41,758 nt of DNA. Source: a virus. The notes under the pieces were generated by a model. That model saw nothing but the letters and a program-made list of their open reading frames with translations. It had not been told where the DNA came from and searched no databases. Shown here piece after piece: positions 1 to 8,570 of the stretch (within the stretch, counting starts at the first letter, position 1; every line of letters starts with the position of its first letter). A program made the position numbers and the translations under genes. The stretch is from IMG/VR virus record IMGVR_UViG_3300046461_000166, positions 1 through 41,758 of that record; one strand, given 5' to 3'.

Positions 1-86
1 ACGCGATTCACCCGAACGATGCTGGTCACGCTTTTCTCGCCGGCCGGCTGGCGGACGATATCCGGCGGATTTTGGGTCAATGGTAG
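1..86 (+). CDS. SGNH hydrolase, C-terminal fragment (copy of the end of 40314-41672)
   Basis: The first 86 bases encode the last 28 residues of the SGNH-family esterase whose complete gene lies at 40314-41672, including the catalytic His of the D-A-I-H-P block and the TAG stop at 84-86. It is not a separate gene; it is here because the window overlaps itself. Confidence 0.9.
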   Translation, partial: AIHPNDAGHAFLAGRLADDIRRILGQW

Positions 87-172
87 GCGGGAGCAACCGA
101 TGAATGCCCATCTGGGTCAAAGTCGCCGCCTCCCTTGGTCCATTGTTGTTGGGCGCCTTGGTTACGATCGCG
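1..172. repeat. Terminal overlap, left copy
   Basis: These bases repeat at 41587-41758 with three substitutions (127 c/g, 157 c/g, 158 t/c). It is the overlap of a circular or circularly permuted genome, as expected for a headful-packaging phage or an assembler-closed circle. The three differences are all synonymous in the small membrane-protein gene, which points to two real genotypes rather than random sequencing error. Confidence 0.9.
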
Positions 173-373
173 TGGCAGAACAGCCACGCGCTCGCCGTGC
201 TGTCGCTCAACGTCGAGCACCTTCGACTGGATCTCGCCAATACCCGCGCGTCCCTGGAGCCGGGGCGGACTTTCATGCTGCGGATCGAGCAGAACGAAAA
301 ACAACTCGACCATCTGCGCGAACTGGTCGAGGCGCGGCTGGTTTGTCCGCCAGGGGCGCCGCGTCAACCATGA
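104..373 (+). CDS. Small membrane protein with coiled coil (possible holin or spanin-like)
   Basis: An 89-residue protein with one N-terminal hydrophobic segment at about residues 5-24, followed by a helical, heptad-like region to about residue 80 (leucines at regular spacing in the LSLNVEHLRLDLANTR area). One N-in membrane helix followed by a periplasmic coiled coil fits a small holin-type or inner-membrane spanin-type lysis protein, and phage holins of this size often sit near virion genes. There is no sequence motif that proves this. It follows the SGNH gene by 17 bases and precedes the Ig-like gene by 12, so it is in the late operon. The first 69 bases recur at 41690-41758 with silent differences only. 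Function is inference. Confidence 0.6.
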   Translation: MPIWVKVAASLGPLLLGALVTIAWQNSHALAVLSLNVEHLRLDLANTRASLEPGRTFMLRIEQNEKQLDHLRELVEARLVCPPGAPRQP

Positions 374-385
374 GGAGAGACTGAA

Positions 386-1102
386 ATGGCATCGAAACCG
401 CACAGCGACACCGAAACGATCCATCACACCGGGCGGTCGAACAGCGTCACCGGGGCGGCGTTCGTATCCCCGCGCACGACCGAGGAACTCACGCAAATGG
501 CGGCGGGCTCGGTCGGCGCCCAGATCATCCTCGATTACAACGGCTCGGGATCGCTTGGCGCGCGTGGTGGCGCGGGCGCGACGATGGAAGAGAACACCGC
601 CGCCAGGGACGCGCACTATGTGGCGCTCGGCCTCGACCCGGTCGCGCCCTCGGGGCCGCCCACGGCGCCAGACCCAGCGGGGGCTGTCAGGGCCGCCGGG
701 GCGCCGATGGGCCGCGCCACGCGCATCTCCAGCCTCGCGGCGGGCATCATCACCGGAGATCCCGGCACGACGCCGCCGCCACCCGGCAACGGAACTGGCG
801 GCACGACGGCACCGGTCAACCGGGACGTGCCCCACGTTGGCCAGTCGGGCGATACGCTCAACTGCACAATGGGTAATTGGGAGGGGGAACCCACGAGCTA
901 CGGATACCAGTGGAAGATCGATGGGGCGGTCGCGGGCACCGATAGCGCGACCCACACGGTCACGGCCGCCGACGTCGGCAAGGCGGCGACGTGCGTGGTG
1001 ACGGCGACGAACGCGCATGGCTCGACGGCCGCGCCGCCTTCGAACGACGTCACGATCGCCGACCCGGCCACGGCGGGCGGACAGTCGCGGTCGAAGAAGT
1101 AA
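386..1102 (+). CDS. Ig-like domain virion protein
   Basis: A 238-residue protein. About residues 145-230 form an Ig-like/bacterial-surface domain of the kind repeated in phage decoration and tail proteins: a GDTLNCTMGNW strand, a YGYQWKIDG strand with the typical Tyr-x-Trp, and a closing VTAADVGKAATCVVTATN strand pair. The N-terminal part is polar, without recognised motif, and a Gly/Pro-rich linker (about 125-145) joins the two. The start follows a GGAGAG Shine-Dalgarno sequence. Ig-like domains on phage capsids or tails usually give weak attachment to host surface glycans. It lies between the capsid/esterase genes and head-completion genes, so a head decoration or head-fibre protein is likely. 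The C-terminus is short and basic. Confidence 0.65.
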   Translation: MASKPHSDTETIHHTGRSNSVTGAAFVSPRTTEELTQMAAGSVGAQIILDYNGSGSLGARGGAGATMEENTAARDAHYVALGLDPVAPSGPPTAPDPAGAVRAAGAPMGRATRISSLAAGIITGDPGTTPPPPGNGTGGTTAPVNRDVPHVGQSGDTLNCTMGNWEGEPTSYGYQWKIDGAVAGTDSATHTVTAADVGKAATCVVTATNAHGSTAAPPSNDVTIADPATAGGQSRSKK

Positions 1103-1148
1103 GTAGATAATAACTATGTCCGATCTAATCACACATGTTATAATAACG

Positions 1149-1180
1149 AAGCCCGGCGGCGCGCGAACGCCACCGGGCTT
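1149..1180 (+). terminator. GC-rich hairpin, probable terminator
   Basis: A 12-bp stem with one mismatch (AAGCCCGGCGGC against GCCACCGGGCTT) and an 8-base loop lies 46 bases after the Ig-like gene. The AA...TT flanks complete the stem; no long T-run follows, so termination may be partial. It separates the structural gene from the inserted endonuclease gene. Confidence 0.55.
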
Positions 1181-1211
1181 CTCACCCTCACCACTCATGC
1201 AAGGAGCGGTA

Positions 1212-1739
1212 ATGGCTAAGCCACGTTTAGACGATTGGCCCTCAGCGGAGCAATTCCGCGTCATGTTGGACTACGATCCTGACACCGGTATTTTGACCTG
1301 GCGTCATCGGCCAGATCGCCTTGTGCAATGGAATGCGAAATGGGCAGGGAAACAGGCCGGAACATTTGACGACGGCACCGTAACACTACGGATAAAACGA
1401 AGGCCGTATAAAGCCCATAGAATTGCGTGGTTGTTGGTTCATGGGGAAATCCCGGAAGCCGACATTGACCATATCAATGGTGATTGGCGGGACAATCGCA
1501 TTGCGAATTTGAGGCTTGCTTCGCGGTCTCAGAATAATTGGAATGCCAGGCTGGCGAAGAACAACACATCTGGGTTCAAGGGAGTCACCTGGGATAAGAA
1601 GGCTGAATGGTGGAAGGCTCAGATCCATTACGACAAATCCCCGCACTTCCTGGGGTATTTTAAAACGCCAGAACAGGCTCATGACGCTTACCGCGAAGCA
1701 GCTATCCGGCTTCGTGGTGAGTTTGCGAGGCTCAAGTGA
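1212..1739 (+). CDS. HNH homing endonuclease with AP2-like DNA-binding domain
   Basis: A 175-residue protein, starting at ATG 1212 behind a good AAGGAG ribosome site (upstream in-frame codons from 1116 run through the terminator hairpin and are unlikely to be used). The HNH core is at about residues 75-115: HRIAWLLVHGEIP, then DIDHINGDWRDNRIANLRLA, the usual HNH_3 pattern. The C-terminal AP2-like domain (NTSGFKGVTWDKKAEWWKAQI) binds DNA. Such free-standing nucleases spread by cutting related phage genomes lacking them. Base composition is visibly more AT-rich than its neighbours, a sign of transfer. It sits alone between two head genes and overlaps the next by 4 bases. Confidence 0.85.
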   Translation: MAKPRLDDWPSAEQFRVMLDYDPDTGILTWRHRPDRLVQWNAKWAGKQAGTFDDGTVTLRIKRRPYKAHRIAWLLVHGEIPEADIDHINGDWRDNRIANLRLASRSQNNWNARLAKNNTSGFKGVTWDKKAEWWKAQIHYDKSPHFLGYFKTPEQAHDAYREAAIRLRGEFARLK

Positions 1740-2383
1740 CAATCAGTGTTTCTGAGTTGGCCGAGCGGGTGCTGCGGCGTCTCAACGTCACCGTGGTGCC
1801 GATCGACGATAGTCCGCAGTTCAACGAGCGGGTGCCGGCCGCCACCATCGCGACGATGGCGCTCGTGGAGCTTGGCGTCATCGCCTCGGACGAGCCGCCG
1901 ATCGCGTCCGACCAGACGTTGGCGCTCGACAAGCTGCTGAGCGTCCACGCGGCCCTCGACGCGCAGCGTCTGGTCTGGTGGGACAGCAGCGCCATCCCGC
2001 GCGCGTTCGTCGAGGACTACACAAAACTCACGGCGGCGCAGGCGGCGTCGAGCTTCGGCAAGGCCGTCGATCCGGCCACCGTGGCGCTGTTCGAGGGGCG
2101 CGTGCGGCGGGGCGCCATGGGCATCGCCTCGCACGACCTCGCGGTCGAGGCGGTCATGGCGGTGCACACCGACCTCGTGGCCAAGGGCATCGCGCGGTGG
2201 ACGAGCATGGACATCCCCGAGATGGCGGCGGGATCTTATGAGGTTCTGGCGGCCGCCGACCTCGCGCCGAAGTTTCCCCCCGCTGAAGTGAAACCGAACG
2301 AGGTCGCCCAGGCCATGCGGACGCTGTTCACCGTCACCGCGCTGCCGACGTCCGGCGAGCGCATGGTCGCCGAATATTTTTAG
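1736..2383 (+). CDS. Probable head-completion / head-tail adaptor protein (P22 gp4-like position)
   Basis: A 215-residue protein beginning at GTG 1736, overlapping the endonuclease stop by four bases. The N-terminus (SVSELAERVLRRLNV, then helices with PQFNERVPAATIATMALVELGV) is all-helical, like the adaptors that extend the portal in P22-like and lambdoid phages. It lies after the capsid gene and before the gp10-like gene, the place gp4 has in P22. There is no decisive motif and the protein is somewhat longer than P22 gp4 (166 residues). An uncharacterised structural protein remains possible. Confidence 0.45.
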   Translation: MTISVSELAERVLRRLNVTVVPIDDSPQFNERVPAATIATMALVELGVIASDEPPIASDQTLALDKLLSVHAALDAQRLVWWDSSAIPRAFVEDYTKLTAAQAASSFGKAVDPATVALFEGRVRRGAMGIASHDLAVEAVMAVHTDLVAKGIARWTSMDIPEMAAGSYEVLAAADLAPKFPPAEVKPNEVAQAMRTLFTVTALPTSGERMVAEYF

Positions 2384-2438
2384 TGATGATGCACCCTCGC
2401 AAACACACCAAACACTCTGGCAGAGGTGGCGGAATAAC

Positions 2439-2597
2439 ATGATCATTGAGATTCTTTTCGTGGTCGTCATGTTCCTGTGGCTGCTCACGATCCTGCCGCT
2501 GCCGCCGATGGCGCCGTTCGCATCGAGCAACGTCTTCTTCGCGTTCGTCGCGGTGCTGCTGCTGGGACTGTTCATCTTCCTGCCGGGGATACGGTGA
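2439..2597 (+). CDS. Small two-helix membrane protein
   Basis: A 52-residue gene, starting at ATG 2439 behind GAGGTGGCGGA and ending at TGA 2597, three bases before the next ATG. Two hydrophobic segments (about residues 2-19 and 32-49) are joined by a short Pro-rich turn (LPLPPMAPF). The layout resembles short class II holins and the DUF3309-type proteins, one of which is encoded at 38626-38796. It is co-transcribed with structural genes. A role in lysis is possible but not shown by sequence. Confidence 0.6.
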   Translation: MIIEILFVVVMFLWLLTILPLPPMAPFASSNVFFAFVAVLLLGLFIFLPGIR

Positions 2598-2600
2598 GCG

Positions 2601-3347
2601 ATGACCACCTTCGCCCTCTCGCTGCCGCTCGATCGCATCTCCCCCGTGCGCGTGCCCACGCGCGATCTGGTCCTGGGCAGTACCGATAGCGTCACGTTGA
2701 TGGTCTCCATCGTCGATCGCGACAGCCCCGACGCGCTGCCGATCGAACTGTCCGGCGGCATCGGCGGTCCGGCGGTCTCCCTGTTCGTCTGGCCCGACAG
2801 CAGAGGGTGCCACGGTCCGAACTTCGGCGGCTGGGGGTGCGGCAACTGGGATTATGGTTGGGGCGGCTGGTACAGCGGCGGGGTGGTCGGGCCTGGCACG
2901 ACGCTCTGGACCGCCACCGCCACGATTTACGACATGGCCACCGGCACGTTCCGCATCCGCGTCCCCGCCGGGACCCTGAGCGCCTGGCCGCACCGCTGCC
3001 GCTGGGCCGTGTTCTTCGACGCCGAGGGCGGTGGCGAGGCCGAGCTGCTCGCCGAGGGCCGTTTGCACATCCGCCCGATGCTCTCACGCGTGATCGACCC
3101 GCTGATCCTGCTGACCGATCCGAACCCGGCGGTGCTGACGGACGCGGAGGAGGCGATCTTCCTCGCCGGAGCGCCGGGCTCTTCTCCAGGCGCGGCGTCA
3201 GGCGCGTCACCTCCCGGCACGTTGCCTCCCGGCGCGATTTCAAGCGCGTTGCCGATCGCCACGACCACCACTCTGGGCGGCGTCAAAACGGACGGCGTCA
3301 CGACCAGAACGGATCCATCCGGGGTTTTAACCGCGACATTGGGGTGA
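2601..3347 (+). CDS. Tail or spike-associated structural protein
   Basis: A 248-residue protein of unknown family. The N-terminal half is beta-rich and reads like the adaptor domain of baseplate or fibre proteins (LPLDRISPVRVPTRDLVLG, then strands around DSVTLMVSIVDRD). It carries an unusual Gly/Trp/Tyr-rich loop at about residues 70-95 (WGCGNWDYGWGGWYSGG). The C-terminus is Gly/Pro/Ala-rich and ends in a short fibre-like motif (TTTTLGGVKTDGVTT), similar to the trimerising repeats at fibre tips. It lies directly before three spike genes, so it may connect spikes to the tail or be a fourth receptor-binding part. Confidence 0.5.
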   Translation: MTTFALSLPLDRISPVRVPTRDLVLGSTDSVTLMVSIVDRDSPDALPIELSGGIGGPAVSLFVWPDSRGCHGPNFGGWGCGNWDYGWGGWYSGGVVGPGTTLWTATATIYDMATGTFRIRVPAGTLSAWPHRCRWAVFFDAEGGGEAELLAEGRLHIRPMLSRVIDPLILLTDPNPAVLTDAEEAIFLAGAPGSSPGAASGASPPGTLPPGAISSALPIATTTTLGGVKTDGVTTRTDPSGVLTATLG

Positions 3348-3351
3348 GACC

Positions 3352-5454
3352 ATGACCACGACGACAGGCACGTTCCCCGGCGTTCGCATCTACGACCTGC
3401 CTGATCTGGGCGTGGTGACCGACACGACCTCGTTCGTCAGCGAAAAAGCCGGGTCGGGGCGTATCTCGGCCCTGGCGCTGCGAGATTACATGGCCGGTAT
3501 CGTTGCCCCCGCCCCCGGGCCAGGCGGCGGCCTGCCCGAGGCGCCGCTCGATGGCCGCTATTATGGCAGGCAGAGTGCCGCATGGCAGCCGGTGGCACCG
3601 ATTGTTTCGCCGGCCCTGACCGGAACGCCAACCGCGCCCACGGCGCCGACCGGAACCAGTAACACGCAACTCGCCACCACGGGGTTTGTATCGGCATCAG
3701 TTAGCGCCGCCGGATCGATCACCGAGGCGCCCTCGGATGGCGGGTATTATTCCCGTCGTAACGCGGACTGGGCACTCACGCCGAGCGGCCAATCGACGGT
3801 CGCCTCCCTTCCTCAACTGCGCGCTCAGACTTCCGCGACCGCCGAGTATATTTACGTCCAGGGCTACCACGGCCCAGGCGACGGCGGCGGCGGCGACTAC
3901 GTGCGAGGCGCGGACGGGGCCGACAACGGCGGCTCGATCATCGTCACCGGCAACGGCACCTTCTATCTCCAGACCTACGGCCATCCGGTCTCCGTGCGCC
4001 AGTTCGGCGCCCTGGGGGATGGGACCACCGACGACTCGGTGGCGTGCCAGCGCGCGCTGGATTCTTCCCTCGATGTCGTCTTCCCCGCCGGGCCGCAGGG
4101 CGACCCCGTGACCTACAGGTTGAGCAACTCACTCTATCCGCGTGTCGGAGCTACGATCAGAGGGGCGGGGAGCGGCTCCGTCACGCTGTTACAGACCGCC
4201 AACTTCACCACCATCTGGTTCGGCACCGGTTCACCGGCGAAATTCGGCAACTTCAACATCTCCGGCTTTACCATCCGAAGCGCCGTCGGCGGGAACATCG
4301 GACTGGTGAGCATCCTTTACAGCGATGTGACCATCAAGGACATGGTGTTCGCCGGATGCACCACGGCCTCGGTGCATATCGATGGCGGCTATAACATCCT
4401 CGTCGAGAATTGCGTTTCCATTCCGCACTTCGCGGGGAACCTCAAGGCGGGTCGCTACGAGGCCACCAGCACCGACACGGGCAATTATTGTTTTTATCCG
4501 ACCTTCCGGGATTGTCGTGTACAGACGGGAGAGGTTGAAAACCCAGGGGGGAGCACTCCAGGCGCGGCCACTCCTTGCGTGAGTTTCAATCGCGTGATCG
4601 GCGGCCTGATCGAGAACTTCATCGGTGAGCGGCTCAATTGGCCGACACCGAACAGCGTCGTCGGCATCCAGATCCAGGGCGACTGCCAGGGCGTCAAGAT
4701 CATCGGTGGCGTGACGTTTGGCGCCAGTTACGGCGTCGTCATGTTCGCGGACGCGGCCTCCGCCGCCGCGCCGGGGTATATCGTCGTGCAGAACCACGAC
4801 GTTGACGCCTGCTACACGGGTGGAATCAGCGTGAACGGCGCCGGGGCGAAGGTGTGCGCCGACATCATCATCACGGATTGCGTCATCACCGCCGAGCAGC
4901 TCATGAGCTGCATCGGTATCACGGTCGGCACGACGCTCCGGTTGATCGTCAAGGACAACATCCTGGATCAGTACCAGTTCACCCAGACCGGCGACGGCAT
5001 CCAGATCTCCAACACGAACATGGCTTTGATAACCGGCAACATCCTGACCAACCTGCACACCGCCTTCGGCATGGTGCCGTCCTGCGTCAACACGCAGTTC
5101 ACCGGCAACATCCTTCAGGGCAACGTCAACAACGTGGTCGGCGACATGTCGGCCAGCGGTACCGGCACCAACATGATCCGAGGCAACACCGGGGCCTACT
5201 CGTGGACGTTGCCCCACGGGACGCCCGCCATTCCGGCATCCGGCGTTTACATACAGAACACCACGGGCCTCGACGTCATGGTGCATGTCTACGGCGGCAA
5301 CGGGGTGACCATTGGGGTCAACGGCACGAGCACCGGCATCCTGTTTTCGCCGCTGGGTGGCGAACCCAAGGGGGGCAGCGCGTTCCTTCCCGCGAACGGA
5401 ACGATCGGCGTCAATTACGCGACGGCGCCGACATGGATCTGGATACCGGTCTGA
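3352..5454 (+). CDS. Tailspike 1, beta-helix (pectate-lyase fold) protein
   Basis: A 700-residue tailspike. The N-terminal anchor (GTFPGVRIYDLPDLG at about residues 6-20, ending near residue 60) is shared with spike 3. A linker with fibre-like repeats follows (about 60-150, including ALTGTPTAPTAPTGT). Then comes a motif shared with spike 3 (GYHGPGDGGGGDY) and the start of the right-handed parallel beta-helix (VRQFGALGDGTTDDS at about 215-230), typical of phage depolymerases and of the pectate-lyase superfamily. The rest has the short hydrophobic turns of a beta-helix and probably cuts a host surface polysaccharide. The start is ATG 3352 two codons after the previous stop; the stop overlaps the next ATG. 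Confidence 0.85.
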   Translation: MTTTTGTFPGVRIYDLPDLGVVTDTTSFVSEKAGSGRISALALRDYMAGIVAPAPGPGGGLPEAPLDGRYYGRQSAAWQPVAPIVSPALTGTPTAPTAPTGTSNTQLATTGFVSASVSAAGSITEAPSDGGYYSRRNADWALTPSGQSTVASLPQLRAQTSATAEYIYVQGYHGPGDGGGGDYVRGADGADNGGSIIVTGNGTFYLQTYGHPVSVRQFGALGDGTTDDSVACQRALDSSLDVVFPAGPQGDPVTYRLSNSLYPRVGATIRGAGSGSVTLLQTANFTTIWFGTGSPAKFGNFNISGFTIRSAVGGNIGLVSILYSDVTIKDMVFAGCTTASVHIDGGYNILVENCVSIPHFAGNLKAGRYEATSTDTGNYCFYPTFRDCRVQTGEVENPGGSTPGAATPCVSFNRVIGGLIENFIGERLNWPTPNSVVGIQIQGDCQGVKIIGGVTFGASYGVVMFADAASAAAPGYIVVQNHDVDACYTGGISVNGAGAKVCADIIITDCVITAEQLMSCIGITVGTTLRLIVKDNILDQYQFTQTGDGIQISNTNMALITGNILTNLHTAFGMVPSCVNTQFTGNILQGNVNNVVGDMSASGTGTNMIRGNTGAYSWTLPHGTPAIPASGVYIQNTTGLDVMVHVYGGNGVTIGVNGTSTGILFSPLGGEPKGGSAFLPANGTIGVNYATAPTWIWIPV

Positions 5455-6869
5455 TGACCTATAAGTTGAGATATTCGGACTATCCGGGCTCCGCCGGGCC
5501 GCCGGATCCGGAACGGTGGGTTGGGCCGCCGGGGCCACCGGGGCGACCCGGCCCCGAGGGCGATCCGGGTGCGCCGGGTGCGCCGGGTGCGCCGGGAACC
5601 TCCGGCACGGACGCGAGCGTGATCAACGTCCTCGATCACGGCGCGGTGGGTGACGGCGTGACGGATGACACCACGGCGATCCAGATCGTGCTGAACACTT
5701 ATGCGGGTAAGGCCGTGGTGTTCATTCCCGATACAGGTTCGCCGTATATGACCAGCGGCCTTGTCCTGTCGTCCGGCGCGGACTTATCGCTGAACGGTAC
5801 GATCAAACTGAAGGCAGCCAGTAACGGCGCCACACTCTACGCCAACGGGCAGTCGAATATCATAATTCGAGGCCATGGATGTATCGATGGGAATGGTGGC
5901 GAGCAAGTGTTCAGCGGGAACGCCCCCTCCGGCCTTGTCATGGATGGGTGCGGCAATATCCGTATATCGGACGTGACAGTCCGGAACGCGCGGCTCTGGA
6001 ATTTGAATATCGTCGCCAGCACTGATGTTCTGGTCGATCACGTCTCTTTACTCGGAGGTTTCATCGCCAATGAGTTCTCGCGAAGCGACAGGTGCTGGCT
6101 GATGAACTCTTATGTCCATGGACCATCGCTGGATGAAGGATTTTCTTTCTACGGGGGGGTCACCGATTCCGGCGCCATCGGCAACGTGATCACGAACGCC
6201 GGACAGGATGGCTTCAATGTACTGTGCGACGCCGCGCAAACGGCGCCATGCCGGAATATAACGATATCCGATAACATTTGCCACGGCAATGGTGGCAGCG
6301 GCATACAGGTCAACCGGGGAGTTGGCGGAACCGGTCAGCATGACGGCCTCATGATCTCCAACAACAGGATTTATGGCAATAATCTGAATGACGTGGATGG
6401 CGCCGTGGAATTATATGTGAATTACGCGATCGATGTCATCATCAGCGACAATATGGTATCCGGCGACGGCACTTTCGCCTGTGTTTACGGCATCAGGACG
6501 GATGCCGCCGTGACGAACGCGGCCATTACCGGAAATATGATCCATAACATCGGCGGCGTGACGCGCCCCGGTACGGGTCTATGGATAGACTCAGCCAATA
6601 TCGTGAACGTCAATGGCAACACATTCCACGATCACAGGTCCACTCCATACATGACGGGAATAGGGGGCGCCACTGGGGCGGCGAACTCATTTACAGGTAA
6701 TTTGTTCGGATATCTCGCGGCGACAATCAACTTCGGCAGCACTCAGCCTGATGCCGTTTTCGCCAATTCCATAAACGGGAAGTTGTCGATGCTGAATCTG
6801 CGAACCAGCGCCACCGGCCTCGTCGCGGGCGACGTGTGGCGTAACGGAACCGTACTGAACATCATTTAA
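5454..6869 (+). CDS. Tailspike 2, collagen-stalk beta-helix protein
   Basis: A 471-residue tailspike starting at ATG 5454, which overlaps the stop of spike 1 (TGATG). It lacks the anchor shared by spikes 1 and 3. Instead residues 24-52 are about nine collagen-type Gly-X-Y triplets (GPPGPPGRPGPEGDPGAPG and so on), which should form a trimeric stalk. A beta-helix follows from about residue 57, with the VLDHGAVGDGVTDDTTAI entry motif of the pectate-lyase superfamily, ending in a small C-terminal cap. It probably trimerises through the stalk and binds or cuts a surface glycan. Codon use is less GC-rich than in spike 1 (many AT-ending codons), which suggests separate origin. Confidence 0.8.
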   Translation: MTYKLRYSDYPGSAGPPDPERWVGPPGPPGRPGPEGDPGAPGAPGAPGTSGTDASVINVLDHGAVGDGVTDDTTAIQIVLNTYAGKAVVFIPDTGSPYMTSGLVLSSGADLSLNGTIKLKAASNGATLYANGQSNIIIRGHGCIDGNGGEQVFSGNAPSGLVMDGCGNIRISDVTVRNARLWNLNIVASTDVLVDHVSLLGGFIANEFSRSDRCWLMNSYVHGPSLDEGFSFYGGVTDSGAIGNVITNAGQDGFNVLCDAAQTAPCRNITISDNICHGNGGSGIQVNRGVGGTGQHDGLMISNNRIYGNNLNDVDGAVELYVNYAIDVIISDNMVSGDGTFACVYGIRTDAAVTNAAITGNMIHNIGGVTRPGTGLWIDSANIVNVNGNTFHDHRSTPYMTGIGGATGAANSFTGNLFGYLAATINFGSTQPDAVFANSINGKLSMLNLRTSATGLVAGDVWRNGTVLNII

Positions 6870-6882
6870 ACAGGAGTCCGTC

Positions 6883-6930
6883 GTGCATCCGACCGATAAA
6901 TTGATTGTGACCCTGGAGGCACCGCCATGA
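6883..6930 (+). CDS. 15-codon micro-ORF before spike 3
   Basis: A GTG at 6883 follows a strong CAGGAG ribosome site at 6871-6876, and the frame ends at TGA 6930, overlapping the ATG of spike 3 (ATGA). It could be a translational-coupling leader or the relic of a deleted gene start. No protein function is implied. Confidence 0.25.
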   Translation: MHPTDKLIVTLEAPP

Positions 6931-8570
6931 GCGTCACGACAGGCACGTTCCCCGGCATCCGCATCTTCGACCTGCCGGACCTGGGCGCGGTCAGCGACAC
7001 GTCGTGGGTTGTCGGCGAACGCGCCGGATCGGGACGGTTCAGCACGCCGGCGATGCGCGACTATGTGACGAGGAGCTTCGTGCTCGCGACGATCGCCGCG
7101 TTGCGCGCGCTCAATTCCGCCGCGCCCATGGTCTTCGTTCAAGGCTACTACGCCGGCGGCGACGGCGGCGGGGGCGCGTATGTCCTGGGGGCGGCGGCGG
7201 CGGATAACGGCGGCTCGGTCATCGTGTCGGCGGGCGGCACCTATCGCCTCCAGACCTACGGCCAGCCGGTCTCGGTCAAACAATTCGGGGCCAGGGGCGA
7301 TGGCGCGACCAACGATACCGCCGCCATCAACGCGGCCATCAACGCGGGAACATCCATCGTCATTCCAGCCGGTGTCTACCTGACCACCGATCCGCTGTAT
7401 GTCACTCACGACGGCACCCATATCGTCGGTGCCGGACGCACCTCCACCCGCATCGTCTCCAACTCCGGCACGGCGCCGGTGATCTCGCTCGCCACCAACG
7501 TGACCAGTGTCGTGATCGAGCACCTGACAATCGACCGGAACCTGACCGCCACCGATGGCGCGGACGGGATAAGCGCCCCGACTTTCGTGCAGTTCTGCCG
7601 GCTCTCCAATCTGATCGTGCAGCATCAATGGAAGGGCCTCCGGCTTGGGCCAACGGGATATTCCTTTATCGAAAACGTCACCTCGTGGCTTAATCTGGAC
7701 GACGGGTTCTACTGGACCAACACTCCGACAAATGGAGCGTTGCAATGGTCGCTCGCCAACTGCCTTTCGACACAGAACGGCGGTCGCGGATTCTATTTCA
7801 CCGCCACCGGGGGCGGTCCCGATCGGATCGCGCTCGGGGAGATGGTCAGTTGCAGCACCTACGCCAATACCGGCACCGGGTTCGCGGCCAGCGGACTGCC
7901 CGATTGCTCGCTCAACGGCATACGATTGACCGGCGGTTTCTTCGGTGGGGATAACAACGACGAGGTCTATCTCGACACTTATGGCGGCGAGCATAAGCTC
8001 ATAGGTGTATTCACCGAACTGGCCGGAACGTCACCGACCGGGCCGACCATGGCCACTCCGCCGTCTCATGTCGGAGCCGGGTTCTTTTTCACGCCCAACA
8101 ATTTCGATGTGGCGTGTTCCAATTGTCATGCGGAGGGACATTCGAACAGCGGGTTCATAACCAGCGCCGACGAGGCTCAGTTCAACGGATGCAAGGCCAT
8201 CAACAACGGCGCGTCAGCGGCCGCCGACCGGGCGGGGTTCTTTCAGATCGCCGGTCTGGTGTCTTTCTTCTCCGTGCGTGCCGGCAATAACCGGGGAACC
8301 ACCTCACAGCAGCATGGGATTTACCTGACCGATGTGACCGGTGGTGGGCTGGTCTGGGGCGCCGACCTCACCGGAAACAGCACGGCGACGCTGACGGTCA
8401 CGGCGGGCGGTACCAATAACCTTACCCTGGGCGGTGTGGTGCCCGCCGGTAGTCTCTTGTTGCCGCACGGCGGTATCGATGTCGGCAATGCCACCGGGGG
8501 CGTGGTCGTGGGCGGCATCAATGTCGCGGTGGACGTCTATAAGAACAACACAGCCTATGCGAATCCCTGA
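6927..8570 (+). CDS. Tailspike 3, beta-helix depolymerase-like protein
   Basis: A 547-residue tailspike. The N-terminal anchor (GTFPGIRIFDLPDLG) and the later block (GYYAGGDGGGGAYVLG, then QTYGQPVSVKQFGARGDGATND) match spike 1 closely, whereas the following beta-helix (about residues 150-450) does not. The beta-helix carries pectate-lyase-type turns (VIEHLTIDRN, SFIENVTSW) and a short beta-rich C-terminal part with LTVTAGGTNNLTLGG repeats. Shared anchor with divergent body is the usual sign of spikes swapping receptor specificity. The stop overlaps a duplicated gp10 start at 8570. Confidence 0.85.
   Translation: MSVTTGTFPGIRIFDLPDLGAVSDTSWVVGERAGSGRFSTPAMRDYVTRSFVLATIAALRALNSAAPMVFVQGYYAGGDGGGGAYVLGAAAADNGGSVIVSAGGTYRLQTYGQPVSVKQFGARGDGATNDTAAINAAINAGTSIVIPAGVYLTTDPLYVTHDGTHIVGAGRTSTRIVSNSGTAPVISLATNVTSVVIEHLTIDRNLTATDGADGISAPTFVQFCRLSNLIVQHQWKGLRLGPTGYSFIENVTSWLNLDDGFYWTNTPTNGALQWSLANCLSTQNGGRGFYFTATGGGPDRIALGEMVSCSTYANTGTGFAASGLPDCSLNGIRLTGGFFGGDNNDEVYLDTYGGEHKLIGVFTELAGTSPTGPTMATPPSHVGAGFFFTPNNFDVACSNCHAEGHSNSGFITSADEAQFNGCKAINNGASAAADRAGFFQIAGLVSFFSVRAGNNRGTTSQQHGIYLTDVTGGGLVWGADLTGNSTATLTVTAGGTNNLTLGGVVPAGSLLLPHGGIDVGNATGGVVVGGINVAVDVYKNNTAYANP

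Noticed and set aside
77-1264. Long open frame on the minus strand (395 codons) and similar antisense frames at 4231-5538, 6687-7994 and 9340-10335
   Set aside because: They lie opposite well-supported genes, have Arg/His-rich unlikely composition and no ribosome site; high GC creates them.
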